Positions 8,165 through 16,415 of a stretch of DNA of 24,686 nt are shown piece after piece. Origin of the DNA: Actinobacteria bacterium UBA959 (GTDB taxonomy: Bacteria; Actinomycetota; Actinomycetes; S36-B12; UBA5976); contig DBCL01000014.1 in assembly GCA_002293025.1 (NCBI GenBank), forward strand, positions 40,230 to 64,915. The letters run 5' to 3'. Below the pieces are notes generated by a model. It was not told where the DNA came from, did not search any database, and saw only the letters and a program-made list of their open reading frames with translations. A program made the translations under genes and the position numbers. How positions within the stretch are numbered: position 1 is the first letter of the stretch; every line of letters begins with the position of its first letter.

Positions 8165-8431
8165 TTATTTAGCTAGTTTTTTAAGAGCTTGCGCTATTGC
8201 AGATTTGCGATTAGCAGCTTGATTCTTATGAATCACACCAGATGCAGCAGCTTTATCTAAAGCTTGGGCGGCATCACGGTAAGCAGCAGTTGCCTTAGTG
8301 GCATCACCTTCAGTGAGGGCTTCTTTGAAGCGGCGAACCTTGGTCTTCAACGAGCTTCTTACTGATTTATTCCGCTCTTCGGCAGCACGGTTTGTCCCGA
8401 TGCGCTTGATCTGCGACTTGATGTTTGCCAC
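8165..8431 (-). CDS. rpsT: 30S ribosomal protein S20
   Basis: 88 residues, very basic and helical, with the S20 signature start ANIKSQIKRI and the C-terminal SGVIHKNQAANRKSAIAQAL. S20 binds the 5' domain and helix 44 of 16S rRNA during small-subunit assembly. The start is GTG at 8431, fixed by the family N-terminus. The gene is divergent from lepA and convergent with holA; rpsT next to holA and lepA is a common actinobacterial arrangement. S20 genes with non-AUG starts are known to be translated weakly or under feedback in other bacteria; whether that applies here is inference. Confidence 0.96.
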   Translation of the reverse strand: MANIKSQIKRIGTNRAAEERNKSVRSSLKTKVRRFKEALTEGDATKATAAYRDAAQALDKAAASGVIHKNQAANRKSAIAQALKKLAK

Positions 8432-8456
8432 GTATATCCCAGTTCTGTCCAGTTGA

Positions 8457-8462
8457 ACCCTA
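8457..8462 (-). promoter_or_regulatory. Candidate -10 box of rpsT
   Basis: On the minus strand TAGGGT lies 25 bases before the GTG start. This would give a short 5' untranslated region of about 20 bases containing CTGGGA, a weak Shine-Dalgarno candidate. No clear -35 hexamer is visible. The rest of the 116-bp gap to lepA holds only a small inverted repeat (GGCTT...AAGCC near 8484-8502). Confidence 0.3.
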
Positions 8463-8547
8463 TTACCTTGTGGGTTTCAGGGGGCTTGCTGTTTGGTAAG
8501 CCGAAGGCGGAGTGTATCTGAAGCCAAAGCATGCGAATATTCGCCCC

Positions 8548-10395
8548 GTGACCCCTCCAATTGTTGGATCCACCGAGCAGGCAGTGCTGCGCAATTTCAG
8601 CATCATTGCCCATATTGACCATGGTAAATCCACTTTGGCTGACCGAATGCTGCAGCTAACTGGGGTTGTGGAAGCCAGAGCTATGCGGGCTCAGTACCTA
8701 GACCGAATGGATATTGAGCGCGAACGCGGAATCACAATTAAGTCGCAAGCGGTTCGACTGCCTTGGGTTGGTCGAGACGGTCGAGATTATGTGCTTAACA
8801 TGATCGACACTCCAGGCCATGTTGACTTTACATACGAGGTGAGTAGATCGCTAGCTGCATGCGAGGGAGCAGTTTTGCTAGTGGATGCAGCACAAGGAAT
8901 TGAAGCGCAGACATTAGCGAATTTATATCTCGCCCTGGCAAATGACATGGCAATCATCCCAGTGCTAAACAAAATTGATTTACCATCAGCACAACCAGAT
9001 AAATATGCTGCTGAGTTAGCGCACATCATCGGTTGTGATCCAAGCGATGTGTTACGAGTTTCAGCAAAAACTGGAGAGGGCGTTCCAGACCTACTACATG
9101 CAATTGTTGATTTAATCCCTGCTCCAGCTGGAAAACCAGAAACTGAAGTTCGTGCATTGATCTTTGATTCAGTTTATGACATCTATCGCGGGGTTGTAAC
9201 TTATGTGCGAGTTGTTGATGGTGCAATTCATGCTCGAGATCGAATTTTGATGATGTCCACTGGCGAAACTCACGAGTTACTTGAAGTTGGCGTGATCTCG
9301 CCAGAACCCATGCCAGCCGCTGGGTTAGTTGCTGGCGAGGTTGGTTACTTGATTACTGGTGTTAAGGATGTTCGACAATCAAAAGTTGGTGATACCGTAA
9401 CTACGGTTAACAAAGCGGCAACCACAGCACTTGGTGGCTACCAAGAACCAAAACCAATGGTCTTTTCTGGTTTATATCCAATGGATGGATCAGACTACCC
9501 AGACTTAAGAGATGCGCTGGACAGATTAAAACTAAATGACGCAGCGCTTGTGTATGAACCAGAATCTTCAGTTGCTCTTGGCTTTGGATTTAGATGTGGA
9601 TTCTTAGGTTTACTGCACCTTGAGATTGTTAGAGAGAGACTATCCAGAGAGTTTAATCTTGATCTTATTTCCACCGCACCCAATGTTATTTATCGAGTAA
9701 TTTTAGATGACGAAAAAGAGATGATTGTTACAAATCCAAGTGAATATCCAAATGGGAAAGTCCGGGAAGTTTTTGAGCCAATGGTGAAAGCTACTGTTAT
9801 TTCACCAAGTGAATTCATCGGATCAATTATGGAGCTTTGTCAGTCAAGGCGTGGCAGCTTGTTGGGTATGGATTACCTATCTGAAGAGCGAGTGGAGATG
9901 CGCTACGAGTTGCCACTTGGTGAAATCGCATTTGACTTCTTTGATGCCTTGAAATCTCGCACCAAAGGTTACGCATCTCTCGACTACGAATTTACTGAGG
10001 AAAAATCTGCAGACTTAATTAAAGTTGATATTTTGTTGCATGGCGATCCAGTTGATGCATTCTCAGCGATTCTGCACAAAGATAAGGCATACAACTACGG
10101 CGTTGCTATGGCTGGAAAATTAAAAGAGTTAATCCCTCGTCAACAATTCGAAGTCCCAATTCAAGCAGCCATTGGATCAAGAATTATTGCCAGAGAGTCA
10201 ATTAGGGCAATTCGAAAAGATGTGTTGGCCAAGTGCTATGGCGGCGACATCAGCCGTAAGCGCAAGTTATTGGAGAAGCAAAAAGAGGGTAAAAAGCGGA
10301 TGAAGGTGGTTGGCCGAGTTGAGATCCCACAAGAGGCATTTATTGCAGCCTTATCCACAAATAATGGAACAGAGGGTAAGGGCACAAAAGGCTAG
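8548..10395 (+). CDS. lepA: Elongation factor 4 (LepA), back-translocating GTPase
   Basis: Ribosome-bound GTPase that acts on stalled or mistranslocated ribosomes and in initiation. From GTG 8548 it has 615 residues. G domain: G1 AHIDHGKST (21-29), G2 region RERGITIKSQ, G3 DTPGHVDF, G4 NKID and G5 SAKTG. Domain II, EF-G-like domains III and V, and the LepA-specific C-terminal domain follow, the last with KRKLLEKQKEGKKRMK. The open frame extends to a GTG at 8512. The shorter start is preferred because it gives the short N-terminus usual for actinobacterial LepA. An AATATT six bases before GTG 8548 matches the -10 consensus only in part, so the start is moderately sure. It is followed by the acyl-CoA ligase after 69 bp. 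Confidence 0.95.
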   Translation: MTPPIVGSTEQAVLRNFSIIAHIDHGKSTLADRMLQLTGVVEARAMRAQYLDRMDIERERGITIKSQAVRLPWVGRDGRDYVLNMIDTPGHVDFTYEVSRSLAACEGAVLLVDAAQGIEAQTLANLYLALANDMAIIPVLNKIDLPSAQPDKYAAELAHIIGCDPSDVLRVSAKTGEGVPDLLHAIVDLIPAPAGKPETEVRALIFDSVYDIYRGVVTYVRVVDGAIHARDRILMMSTGETHELLEVGVISPEPMPAAGLVAGEVGYLITGVKDVRQSKVGDTVTTVNKAATTALGGYQEPKPMVFSGLYPMDGSDYPDLRDALDRLKLNDAALVYEPESSVALGFGFRCGFLGLLHLEIVRERLSREFNLDLISTAPNVIYRVILDDEKEMIVTNPSEYPNGKVREVFEPMVKATVISPSEFIGSIMELCQSRRGSLLGMDYLSEERVEMRYELPLGEIAFDFFDALKSRTKGYASLDYEFTEEKSADLIKVDILLHGDPVDAFSAILHKDKAYNYGVAMAGKLKELIPRQQFEVPIQAAIGSRIIARESIRAIRKDVLAKCYGGDISRKRKLLEKQKEGKKRMKVVGRVEIPQEAFIAALSTNNGTEGKGTKG

Positions 10396-10426
10396 GTTTG
10401 TCCTTTCGCTACTGGCCAGTTACCCC

Positions 10427-10432
10427 TAGTCT
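10427..10432 (+). promoter_or_regulatory. Candidate -10 box before the acyl-CoA ligase
   Basis: TAGTCT fits TANNNT and would start a transcript near 10439, leaving a leader that includes the ribosome binding site at 10453. A TTTCGC at 10404-10409, 17 bp upstream, is a poor -35. It may be an internal promoter of the lepA run. Confidence 0.3.
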
Positions 10433-10452
10433 GCGCAGAACGGTTTGGCCCA

Positions 10453-10459
10453 GAAGGGA
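10453..10459 (+). promoter_or_regulatory. Ribosome binding site of the acyl-CoA ligase
   Basis: GAAGGGA lies five bases before the ATG at 10465. It supports that start and shows that this gene is not leaderless. Confidence 0.5.
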
Positions 10460-10464
10460 AGATC

Positions 10465-12285
10465 ATGACCATCACTGGTGATTTAAACGCCAAGATTCCA
10501 ACCCCACAATTATCTGTTTCGCACATGTTTGTCGAGCGGGTACGCAAGTCTCCAGACACAGTTGCTTTTTGGAAGCCAACTAATCCTGGCTGGCAGAAAT
10601 ACACCTGGCGTCAAGTTGATAAGCAAGTTCGAGAATATTCTGCAGGACTAATAGCTCTAGGTGTTATTGATTCAGATCGAGTGGCAATTGCCTCGAACAC
10701 TAGATACGAGTGGATGGCTGCTGACTTTGCAATTCTGTTAACAGGTGCTGCCACCACAACTGTTTATCCCACAACAGGCACAGAAGATTCAGCGCACATT
10801 ATTTCTGACTCTGGCTCGCTGGTAATTTTTGTTGAAGATCAAGAGCAAGTTGAAAAATATAAAGCAATCAAATCTCGGATACCGCGAGTAAACCACTTGG
10901 TGGTATTTGATGGACCAGGAGATGGTGATTGGGTTATAACTCTTGAAGAATTGGGCAAACGTGGGGCACGGTTGCTAGAAACGCAACCTAATGCCGTTAA
11001 TGAAAGAATCAACCGAGTTACTGGTGACTCTTTAGCTACTTTGATCTACACATCAGGAACTACCGGCAAACCAAAAGGTGTTGAATTACTGCACAAGGGT
11101 TTTACATACCAAGCAGCTTCGATAGATTCTTTAGAAATTCTTCGACCAGACGATGTCCAACTTCTTTGGTTACCACTAGCCCACTCATTTGGAAAAGTTT
11201 TGAGTGTATTGCACTTGCAAATTGGCTTTGAAACTGCAATTGATGGTCGTGTTCCAATGATTGTTGAAAATCTAGGTGATGTTAAGCCAACATTTATGGC
11301 TGCCGTTCCTCGAATCTTTGAGAAGGTGCACGCAAAGGTCACAGCAGATGTGGCCCATGAAGGTGGCGCAAAAGCCAAGATCTTCAACTGGGCATTTTCA
11401 GTTGGACGCAAAGCGGCCCTATCTGGCGATCTAGACAAAGGCAAAATGTCGCCTGCTTACAAATTAGCTGACAAGTTAGTTTTCCATAAGTTGCATGCAC
11501 GCTTTGGTGGTCGAATTAGATACTTTATTTCGGGTGCGGCAGCACTTTCAACTGAGATTAATACTTGGTTTGCAGCAGCTAACCTAAAGATTGTTGAAGG
11601 TTGGGGCTTAACCGAAAGTGGTCCAGCCACCGCTATGTCCCGACCATGGGAAACTGCTATTGGAACTGTCGGACAGCCATTTCCAGGAACGCTAGTTAAA
11701 ACAGCACCTGATGGTGAGCTCATGATCAAAGGTCCAGCGCTTATGCGCGGTTATCACAATCTGCCTGAAGAGAATGCCAAGGCATTTGATGCTGAGGGCT
11801 GGTTCTTTACTGGTGACATCGGCGAGATAGATAGCGAAGGCAGAATTCGGATAACCGATCGCAAGAAAGATGTAGTTAAAACCAGTTCGGGCAAATTTGT
11901 AGCTCCAACCACAATTGAAGTCAGATTTAAAGCCATTACCCAAATTGCTTCTAATATTTTGGTAATCGCTGCTAACCGTAACTTTGTTTCAGCACTTGTT
12001 GCCCTGGATCCAGAAGCGCTAGCCGCGTTTGCTCAGCGCTACAAAATCACTGGCGACTACAACCAGCTTAGAGTTCATCCAGAAGTTATCAAGCAACTTG
12101 AGTCCGAAATTGAAACCCTAAACAGTTTGTTAAATAGCTGGGAGCAGATCAAGCAATATCGAATTCTGCCAAGTGATTTAACTATTGACGGTGAAGAGTT
12201 AACGCCTAGCCTCAAGGTTAGACGTTCAACCGTGACTCGAAAGTACCAAGACTTGATTGATGGTATTTACTCAGCGAGTGCCTAA
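10465..12285 (+). CDS. fadD: Long-chain acyl-CoA synthetase (AMP-forming), FadD15-like
   Basis: Activates fatty acids with ATP and CoA through an acyl-adenylate, for phospholipid synthesis or degradation. 606 residues. The adenylate-forming motifs are all present: YTSGTTGKPKG (195-205), the GWGLTESGP motif, GWFFTGD, and DRKKDVVKTSSGKFVAP, which links the large and small domains. GEELTPSLKVRR near the end carries the likely catalytic lysine. The LTES form and the overall length fit the long-chain acyl-CoA synthetase branch, not the acetyl-CoA or CaiC branches. It sits between lepA and hemW, an order also known in other actinobacteria, and its end overlaps the hemW start. Chain-length preference cannot be read from the sequence. 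Confidence 0.9.
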   Translation: MTITGDLNAKIPTPQLSVSHMFVERVRKSPDTVAFWKPTNPGWQKYTWRQVDKQVREYSAGLIALGVIDSDRVAIASNTRYEWMAADFAILLTGAATTTVYPTTGTEDSAHIISDSGSLVIFVEDQEQVEKYKAIKSRIPRVNHLVVFDGPGDGDWVITLEELGKRGARLLETQPNAVNERINRVTGDSLATLIYTSGTTGKPKGVELLHKGFTYQAASIDSLEILRPDDVQLLWLPLAHSFGKVLSVLHLQIGFETAIDGRVPMIVENLGDVKPTFMAAVPRIFEKVHAKVTADVAHEGGAKAKIFNWAFSVGRKAALSGDLDKGKMSPAYKLADKLVFHKLHARFGGRIRYFISGAAALSTEINTWFAAANLKIVEGWGLTESGPATAMSRPWETAIGTVGQPFPGTLVKTAPDGELMIKGPALMRGYHNLPEENAKAFDAEGWFFTGDIGEIDSEGRIRITDRKKDVVKTSSGKFVAPTTIEVRFKAITQIASNILVIAANRNFVSALVALDPEALAAFAQRYKITGDYNQLRVHPEVIKQLESEIETLNSLLNSWEQIKQYRILPSDLTIDGEELTPSLKVRRSTVTRKYQDLIDGIYSASA

Positions 12286-13474
12286 AGAACTTGCTGGAGA
12301 GGTAGCCCCTTTAAACGGTGCGCTGTCTGAGTCTGCATTAGCATCATTGCCAGTTGCCGATTTCGGTCTCTACTTGCACGTTCCTTTTTGTAATGTGCGC
12401 TGTGGTTATTGCGACTTCAATACTTACACTTCAACTGAACTTCGAGGTTTTCGTCGAGAAGATTGGGCTAATTCAATTGGATTAGAACTTGATTTAGCAA
12501 AAAGAGTTATTGGAGATCTCCCTGACATCCAAACAATATTCATTGGCGGGGGTACTCCAACACTTCTTCCACCTGGTGACTTTGAAAAAGTCTTTGACAA
12601 TATCGAAAGTGCATTTACATCTGATATTGAAATTACCATAGAAGCCAATCCCGACACTGTTACCAAGGAATCTTTGTCCGGGTACTATAAGGCTGGTATC
12701 AATCGAATCTCTTTTGGAATGCAAAGTGCAGTGCCATCAGTGTTGAAAGTGTTAGATCGCACGCATGACCCAAAGGCTGTGTCCCAAGCTGTAGAGCTAG
12801 CTGCTGAAGTTGGATTTAAAAATATCAGCCTCGACCTAATTTATGGTACTCCAACTGAGACAGATAATGATTGGACCGAATCTTTATTGCAGGCGTTGAG
12901 TTTGCCCATCAATCACTTTTCAGCCTATTCGTTAATTGTTGAGCCTGGCACTAAGCTTCACCAGCAAGTTAAATCTGGACAAGTTGCTCCTCCTGATGAT
13001 GACATAAGTGCGAATCGATATCTGATTGCTGAGTCTCAGGCATTAGCCCATGGTTTTAATTGGTATGAAGTATCAAATTGGGGAAAAGGCGGAGCAAGGT
13101 GTCGACATAATGAAATTTATTGGCAAAGTGGTAACTGGTGGGGAGCAGGCCCTGGAGCACACAGTCATGTTGGTGGAATTCGTTGGTGGAATAAAAAACA
13201 CCCAGCTGTTTGGGCGCAAGATTTAGCTAGCGGTGATTCTCCGGCGGCCGGACGAGAAGTGTTAACACCGGACCAGTTGATGTTTGAGGCAGTAATGCTC
13301 AGTCTTCGAACCATTGGTGGGTTAGCAGTCAGCAGGCTTGAAAACCCAAACCCTCTTCTTGGATTAGCCAAGGATGGGCTGATTGACCCTAAAAAATTGG
13401 ATCAGGGCCATGTTGTGCTGACCCTTGAAGGGCGCCTACTGGCTGATTTGGTGCTTAGAACCCTCATGAAATGA
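12260..13474 (+). CDS. hemW: HemW-like radical SAM protein (heme chaperone)
   Basis: Formerly annotated as oxygen-independent coproporphyrinogen oxidase; HemW binds heme and delivers it to respiratory enzymes. 404 residues from ATG 12260. The radical SAM motif C44-NVR-C48-GY-C51-DF holds the [4Fe-4S] cluster. Next come IGGGTPTLL (SAM binding), EANPDTV, RISFGMQS, DLIYGTP, SAYSLIVEPGT and YEVSNW, then the C-terminal HemN-type domain with GAGPGAHSH. The Cx3Cx2CDFNTY pattern fits HemW, not the true HemN enzyme, which has an extra conserved Cys. The start overlaps the ligase stop by 26 bp; a GTG at 12278 would cut this to 8 bp and remove six residues. No good ribosome binding site distinguishes them, so translational coupling is likely. 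Confidence 0.9.
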   Translation: MVFTQRVPKELAGEVAPLNGALSESALASLPVADFGLYLHVPFCNVRCGYCDFNTYTSTELRGFRREDWANSIGLELDLAKRVIGDLPDIQTIFIGGGTPTLLPPGDFEKVFDNIESAFTSDIEITIEANPDTVTKESLSGYYKAGINRISFGMQSAVPSVLKVLDRTHDPKAVSQAVELAAEVGFKNISLDLIYGTPTETDNDWTESLLQALSLPINHFSAYSLIVEPGTKLHQQVKSGQVAPPDDDISANRYLIAESQALAHGFNWYEVSNWGKGGARCRHNEIYWQSGNWWGAGPGAHSHVGGIRWWNKKHPAVWAQDLASGDSPAAGREVLTPDQLMFEAVMLSLRTIGGLAVSRLENPNPLLGLAKDGLIDPKKLDQGHVVLTLEGRLLADLVLRTLMK

Positions 13475-13482
13475 GCCAGTTT

Positions 13483-13509
13483 TTAGCACTCGACTTACAC
13501 TTCTGCTAA
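13483..13509 (+). promoter_or_regulatory. CIRCE-like operator for HrcA
   Basis: The consensus is TTAGCACTC-N9-GAGTGCTAA. Here the left arm matches 9 of 9 (13483-13491), the spacer is exactly 9 (13492-13500) and the right arm is TTCTGCTAA, matching 6 of 9 (13501-13509). It lies 18 bp before the hrcA start and overlaps a -10 box, so HrcA binding would block its own promoter. The degraded outer-right arm suggests weaker binding than a full CIRCE. Confidence 0.75.
13496..13501 (+). promoter_or_regulatory. -10 box of the hrcA operon
   Basis: TACACT fits TANNNT and lies in the CIRCE spacer. Transcription would start near 13508, leaving about 20 untranslated bases that include the ribosome binding site. 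No good -35 hexamer is visible, although TTTTTA lies upstream. Confidence 0.4.
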
Positions 13510-13515
13510 TGCAGT

Positions 13516-13521
13516 AGGAGG
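13516..13521 (+). promoter_or_regulatory. Strong ribosome binding site of hrcA
   Basis: AGGAGG lies six bases before the ATG at 13528. It is the best Shine-Dalgarno sequence in the window. It excludes the in-frame TTG at 13525, which would leave only three bases of spacing. Confidence 0.8.
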
Positions 13522-13527
13522 GGATTG

Positions 13528-14541
13528 ATGCTCAACGAGCGCAAACTAAACGTCCTACGGGCCATTGTTGAGGATTACATCAACACTCATGAGCCCGTGG
13601 GCTCAAAGGTTTTGTCGGAACGGTATTCACTTGGCGTTTCGCCGGCAACAATTCGAAATGAGATGGCCGCCCTTGAAGACGAGGGCTACCTTGAGCAGCG
13701 CCACACCAGTTCAGGAAGAATTCCAACTTCAATGGGTTATCGACTATTTGTTGATCAACTAAGCTCGATAAAACCATTGTCAGCTGCTGAACAACGTGCG
13801 ATTGGCGTCTTCTTAGATGGCGCATCCGATCTGGATGAAATTATGTCCAGAACCTCGAGAGTGTTATCGCAACTGACTAAGCACGCAGCGATCGTGCAGT
13901 ACCCATCACTTAGTAAGTCTGCAGTTAGACATATAGAAATTGTTAGTGTCACATCACGTAAGGCACTTTTGGTGTTGGTAACTGATGCTGGCCGGGTTGA
14001 ACAAAGAACTGTTGATTGCAGCGTGGATTTAACAGAAACACTTGTTAGTGAACTTCGTGCTCGCCTAAATACTGCTTTGGTCGGTGTCAATTTATCTGAT
14101 ATTTCCCGTAAGGCTCCAGCTTTAGATCAGTACTTCCCGATTGAAGAAAAAGAATTTGCTAAAAAAATAATGGATGCTTTAATTGAACTTGCTAAGCGAG
14201 AAGAGGAAGAAAAAGTTGTGATTGGTGGTACTGCAAATTTGGCAAGGTATGCAACTGACTATCAAACAACAATTCAGCCAATGCTGGAAGCGCTAGAAGA
14301 GCAAGTTGTCTTGTTAAGACTTATTGGTGAAAGTGTGGCAGCAGATGTTTCGGTGCGTATCGGGCAAGAAAATCCAATTGGACTCGAGGACGCTGCAGTA
14401 GTTACTAGTGGTTACCAAATTGGTGATCAAACAGTTGCTAGATTGGGCGTGGTGGGACCCACCCACATGAACTATCCAAGCACGATAGGTGCCGTAATCG
14501 CAGTTTCAAATTACGTTGGATCAATATTAGCGGGGAAGTAA
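13528..14541 (+). CDS. hrcA: Heat-inducible transcription repressor HrcA
   Basis: Represses chaperone genes by binding CIRCE operators and is kept active by GroEL in other bacteria. 337 residues from ATG 13528. The N-terminal winged-helix domain is clear: LNERKLNVLRAIVEDYI, then EPVGSKVL, the recognition region VSPATIRNEMAALEDEGYL and SSGRIPT. A GAF-like dimerisation domain follows, with the family signature SGYQIGDQ and VVGPTHMNYPS near the C-terminus. It heads an operon with dnaJ, nine bases downstream, and has a CIRCE-like site in its own promoter. This implies autoregulation and heat induction of at least hrcA-dnaJ and possibly the genes after them. Confidence 0.95.
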   Translation: MLNERKLNVLRAIVEDYINTHEPVGSKVLSERYSLGVSPATIRNEMAALEDEGYLEQRHTSSGRIPTSMGYRLFVDQLSSIKPLSAAEQRAIGVFLDGASDLDEIMSRTSRVLSQLTKHAAIVQYPSLSKSAVRHIEIVSVTSRKALLVLVTDAGRVEQRTVDCSVDLTETLVSELRARLNTALVGVNLSDISRKAPALDQYFPIEEKEFAKKIMDALIELAKREEEEKVVIGGTANLARYATDYQTTIQPMLEALEEQVVLLRLIGESVAADVSVRIGQENPIGLEDAAVVTSGYQIGDQTVARLGVVGPTHMNYPSTIGAVIAVSNYVGSILAGK

Positions 14542-14550
14542 TAACAAGAA

Positions 14551-15690
14551 ATGGTAAGTACTGAACTTTATGATGTATTAGGCGTGAAATCTTCCGCTAC
14601 TGCAGAAGAGATAAAAAAGGCTTATCGAAAATTAGCACGAGAGCTGCACCCTGATGTTAATCCAGACGCTAAAGCCCAAGAGAGATTCAAAAAAGTAACA
14701 GCGGCATACGAGGTGCTTAGTGATGATCAAAAACGAGCAGCGTATGACCGCGGAGTTCCAGATGGATCTATGGGCAATGGCGGCTTTACCGGAGCAAATG
14801 GTTTTGATCTAGGTGATTTTGTCAACGCATTCTTTGGCGGTAATGGTGGTGGGGGATCAAGAGGTCCACGGGTTCGAATGACTCGAGGCGAAGACGCCTT
14901 AATTCGGATGCGAATTGATTTGAAAGATGCTGTTTTTGGGGCAGAAAAAGAGATCACCGTAGATACCGCATCTGCTTGCAAAGTATGCGATGCAACTGGC
15001 GCCATGAAAGGTTCTACAACTGAGCAATGCAGCACCTGCAAGGGTCGAGGTGAGGTAACTTCAATTCAGCGTTCATTCTTGGGTGATGTGCGAACTAGCA
15101 GGACCTGCCCACAATGTTCAGGATTTGGAAATGTTATTTCACGTCCATGTCCAGAGTGTTCTGGTGAAGGTCGCGTGCGAACTAGAAGAAACGTAAAAGT
15201 AGCTGTGCCTGGCGGAGTTGATAATGGTTTACGTCTCAAGCTCAGTGGTCAAAGTGAGGTTGGTGCTTGGGGTGGGCCAGCTGGAGATTTGTACGTAGAA
15301 ATAGTTGTTAATGAGCATCCAACTTTGCAGCGCAAGAATGACGATTTACATCTAACAATTGAAATTCCAATGACTGCTGCTGCCTTAGGTTGCGAGGTCA
15401 CAATTACAACCCTGGATGGAAACAAGATTTTAAAGATTCCAGCAGGGATTCAGCCTGGATCAATCATGTCACTGAAAGGGTTAGGTGTTACCCGCCTGCG
15501 AGGAACTGGACGAGGGGATCTATTAATTCAAATTTTAATCGCAGTGCCAAAAGATATTGATTCAAAGCAAAGTGAATTACTCAAACAATTGGCCAAAGTT
15601 AGAGGCGAAGAGAAAGTTACCGCTCGTACCGTATCTAGCAGTGAACCATCCAGTATTTTCTCACGCATCAAAGGTGCGTTCACCAAATAA
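14551..15690 (+). CDS. dnaJ: Chaperone DnaJ (actinobacterial DnaJ2 position)
   Basis: Co-chaperone that delivers unfolded proteins to DnaK and stimulates its ATPase. 379 residues: J domain with HPD at 33-35, a Gly/Phe-rich linker at about 74-103, and the zinc-binding region with four Cys pairs (143/146, 160/163, 186/189, 200/203). Two C-terminal substrate-binding domains follow. The first zinc repeat reads CKVCDATG, with Ala148 where CxxCxGxG has Gly; all eight Cys are kept. The position directly after hrcA is that of dnaJ2 in actinobacteria; the dnaK-linked copy would be elsewhere. Its stop and the rsmE start overlap by one base (TAATG). Confidence 0.94.
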   Translation: MVSTELYDVLGVKSSATAEEIKKAYRKLARELHPDVNPDAKAQERFKKVTAAYEVLSDDQKRAAYDRGVPDGSMGNGGFTGANGFDLGDFVNAFFGGNGGGGSRGPRVRMTRGEDALIRMRIDLKDAVFGAEKEITVDTASACKVCDATGAMKGSTTEQCSTCKGRGEVTSIQRSFLGDVRTSRTCPQCSGFGNVISRPCPECSGEGRVRTRRNVKVAVPGGVDNGLRLKLSGQSEVGAWGGPAGDLYVEIVVNEHPTLQRKNDDLHLTIEIPMTAAALGCEVTITTLDGNKILKIPAGIQPGSIMSLKGLGVTRLRGTGRGDLLIQILIAVPKDIDSKQSELLKQLAKVRGEEKVTARTVSSSEPSSIFSRIKGAFTK

Positions 15691-16415
15691 TGTTGCCACT
15701 GTTTCGCAGTGATCAAGTGCGTCAACCCACCCTCAAGTTAGTTGGTGACGATGGCAAACATGCAGCTGCTGCTTTGAGACTTCGGGTTGGCGAATTGGTG
15801 CAATTCACCAACGGGGTTGGTGTTACAGCAATCGGGAAAGTTGTATCGACTAACAATAAGAATGAAGTTGAATTCACCTTGAGCGATTTAACTGAAACTG
15901 TGAAACCAACGCCAAGCATCACGGTTGCGCAAGCCATTACCAAAGGTGATGGCGCGCTCCAAGCTGTTGAACTGTTGGTTGAAGTGGGAGTTGATCGAAT
16001 AATTCCATGGGCAGCATCTCGAAGTGTTGTTCGTTGGGATGCAGAGAAGCAAACCAGTGCTCCAAGAAAATGGCAGGCAGTTGCTGACGCTGCTGCAAAA
16101 CAATCTCGTCGTGTATGGTTTCCAGAAGTAACTTCAATGGCTGGATCTGTACCAGAAGTGCTTTCCTATGCTCAGCACAGTCAGATAATTGTTTGTGACG
16201 AAAATGCAGACTCTGGGTTTACAACTCCACTTAATGAGCAGGTTCTTTTGATAATTGGACCAGAAGGCTCAATTACTCCTGAGGAATTGCAAGAATTCAA
16301 GCAAGCAGGGGCTTCTTTAGTGCGAATGGGTGAAACAATATTGCGAAGTAGACACGCAGGGATCGCTGCAGTCGCAGCACTACTTGCGCAGACTTCTAGA
16401 TGGGGAGCAAAATGA
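15690..16415 (+). CDS. rsmE: 16S rRNA m3U1498 methyltransferase
   Basis: SAM-dependent SPOUT-family enzyme that methylates N3 of U1498 in 16S rRNA. 241 residues: an N-terminal PUA-like domain (RQPTLKLVGDDGKHAAAALRL region) and a C-terminal knotted SPOUT domain with IIGPEGSITPEE (G190-P-E-G193) and the SAM-binding loop MGETILRSRHAG (213-224). That loop departs from the LGPRILRTET form of E. coli; actinobacterial members are known to vary here. The gene is coupled to dnaJ (1-bp overlap) and to the HIT gene (ATGA overlap), in the order common to actinobacteria. Confidence 0.9.
   Translation: MLPLFRSDQVRQPTLKLVGDDGKHAAAALRLRVGELVQFTNGVGVTAIGKVVSTNNKNEVEFTLSDLTETVKPTPSITVAQAITKGDGALQAVELLVEVGVDRIIPWAASRSVVRWDAEKQTSAPRKWQAVADAAAKQSRRVWFPEVTSMAGSVPEVLSYAQHSQIIVCDENADSGFTTPLNEQVLLIIGPEGSITPEELQEFKQAGASLVRMGETILRSRHAGIAAVAALLAQTSRWGAK

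Noticed and set aside
8484..8502. GGCTT...AAGCC inverted repeat between rpsT and lepA as a regulatory RNA element
   Set aside because: Five-bp arms with a 9-10-base loop are too weak and too short to claim an RNA element.
11046..11444. Antisense open frame of 132 codons inside the acyl-CoA ligase
   Set aside because: It covers the conserved core of the ligase on the other strand, and its residues show no family signature.
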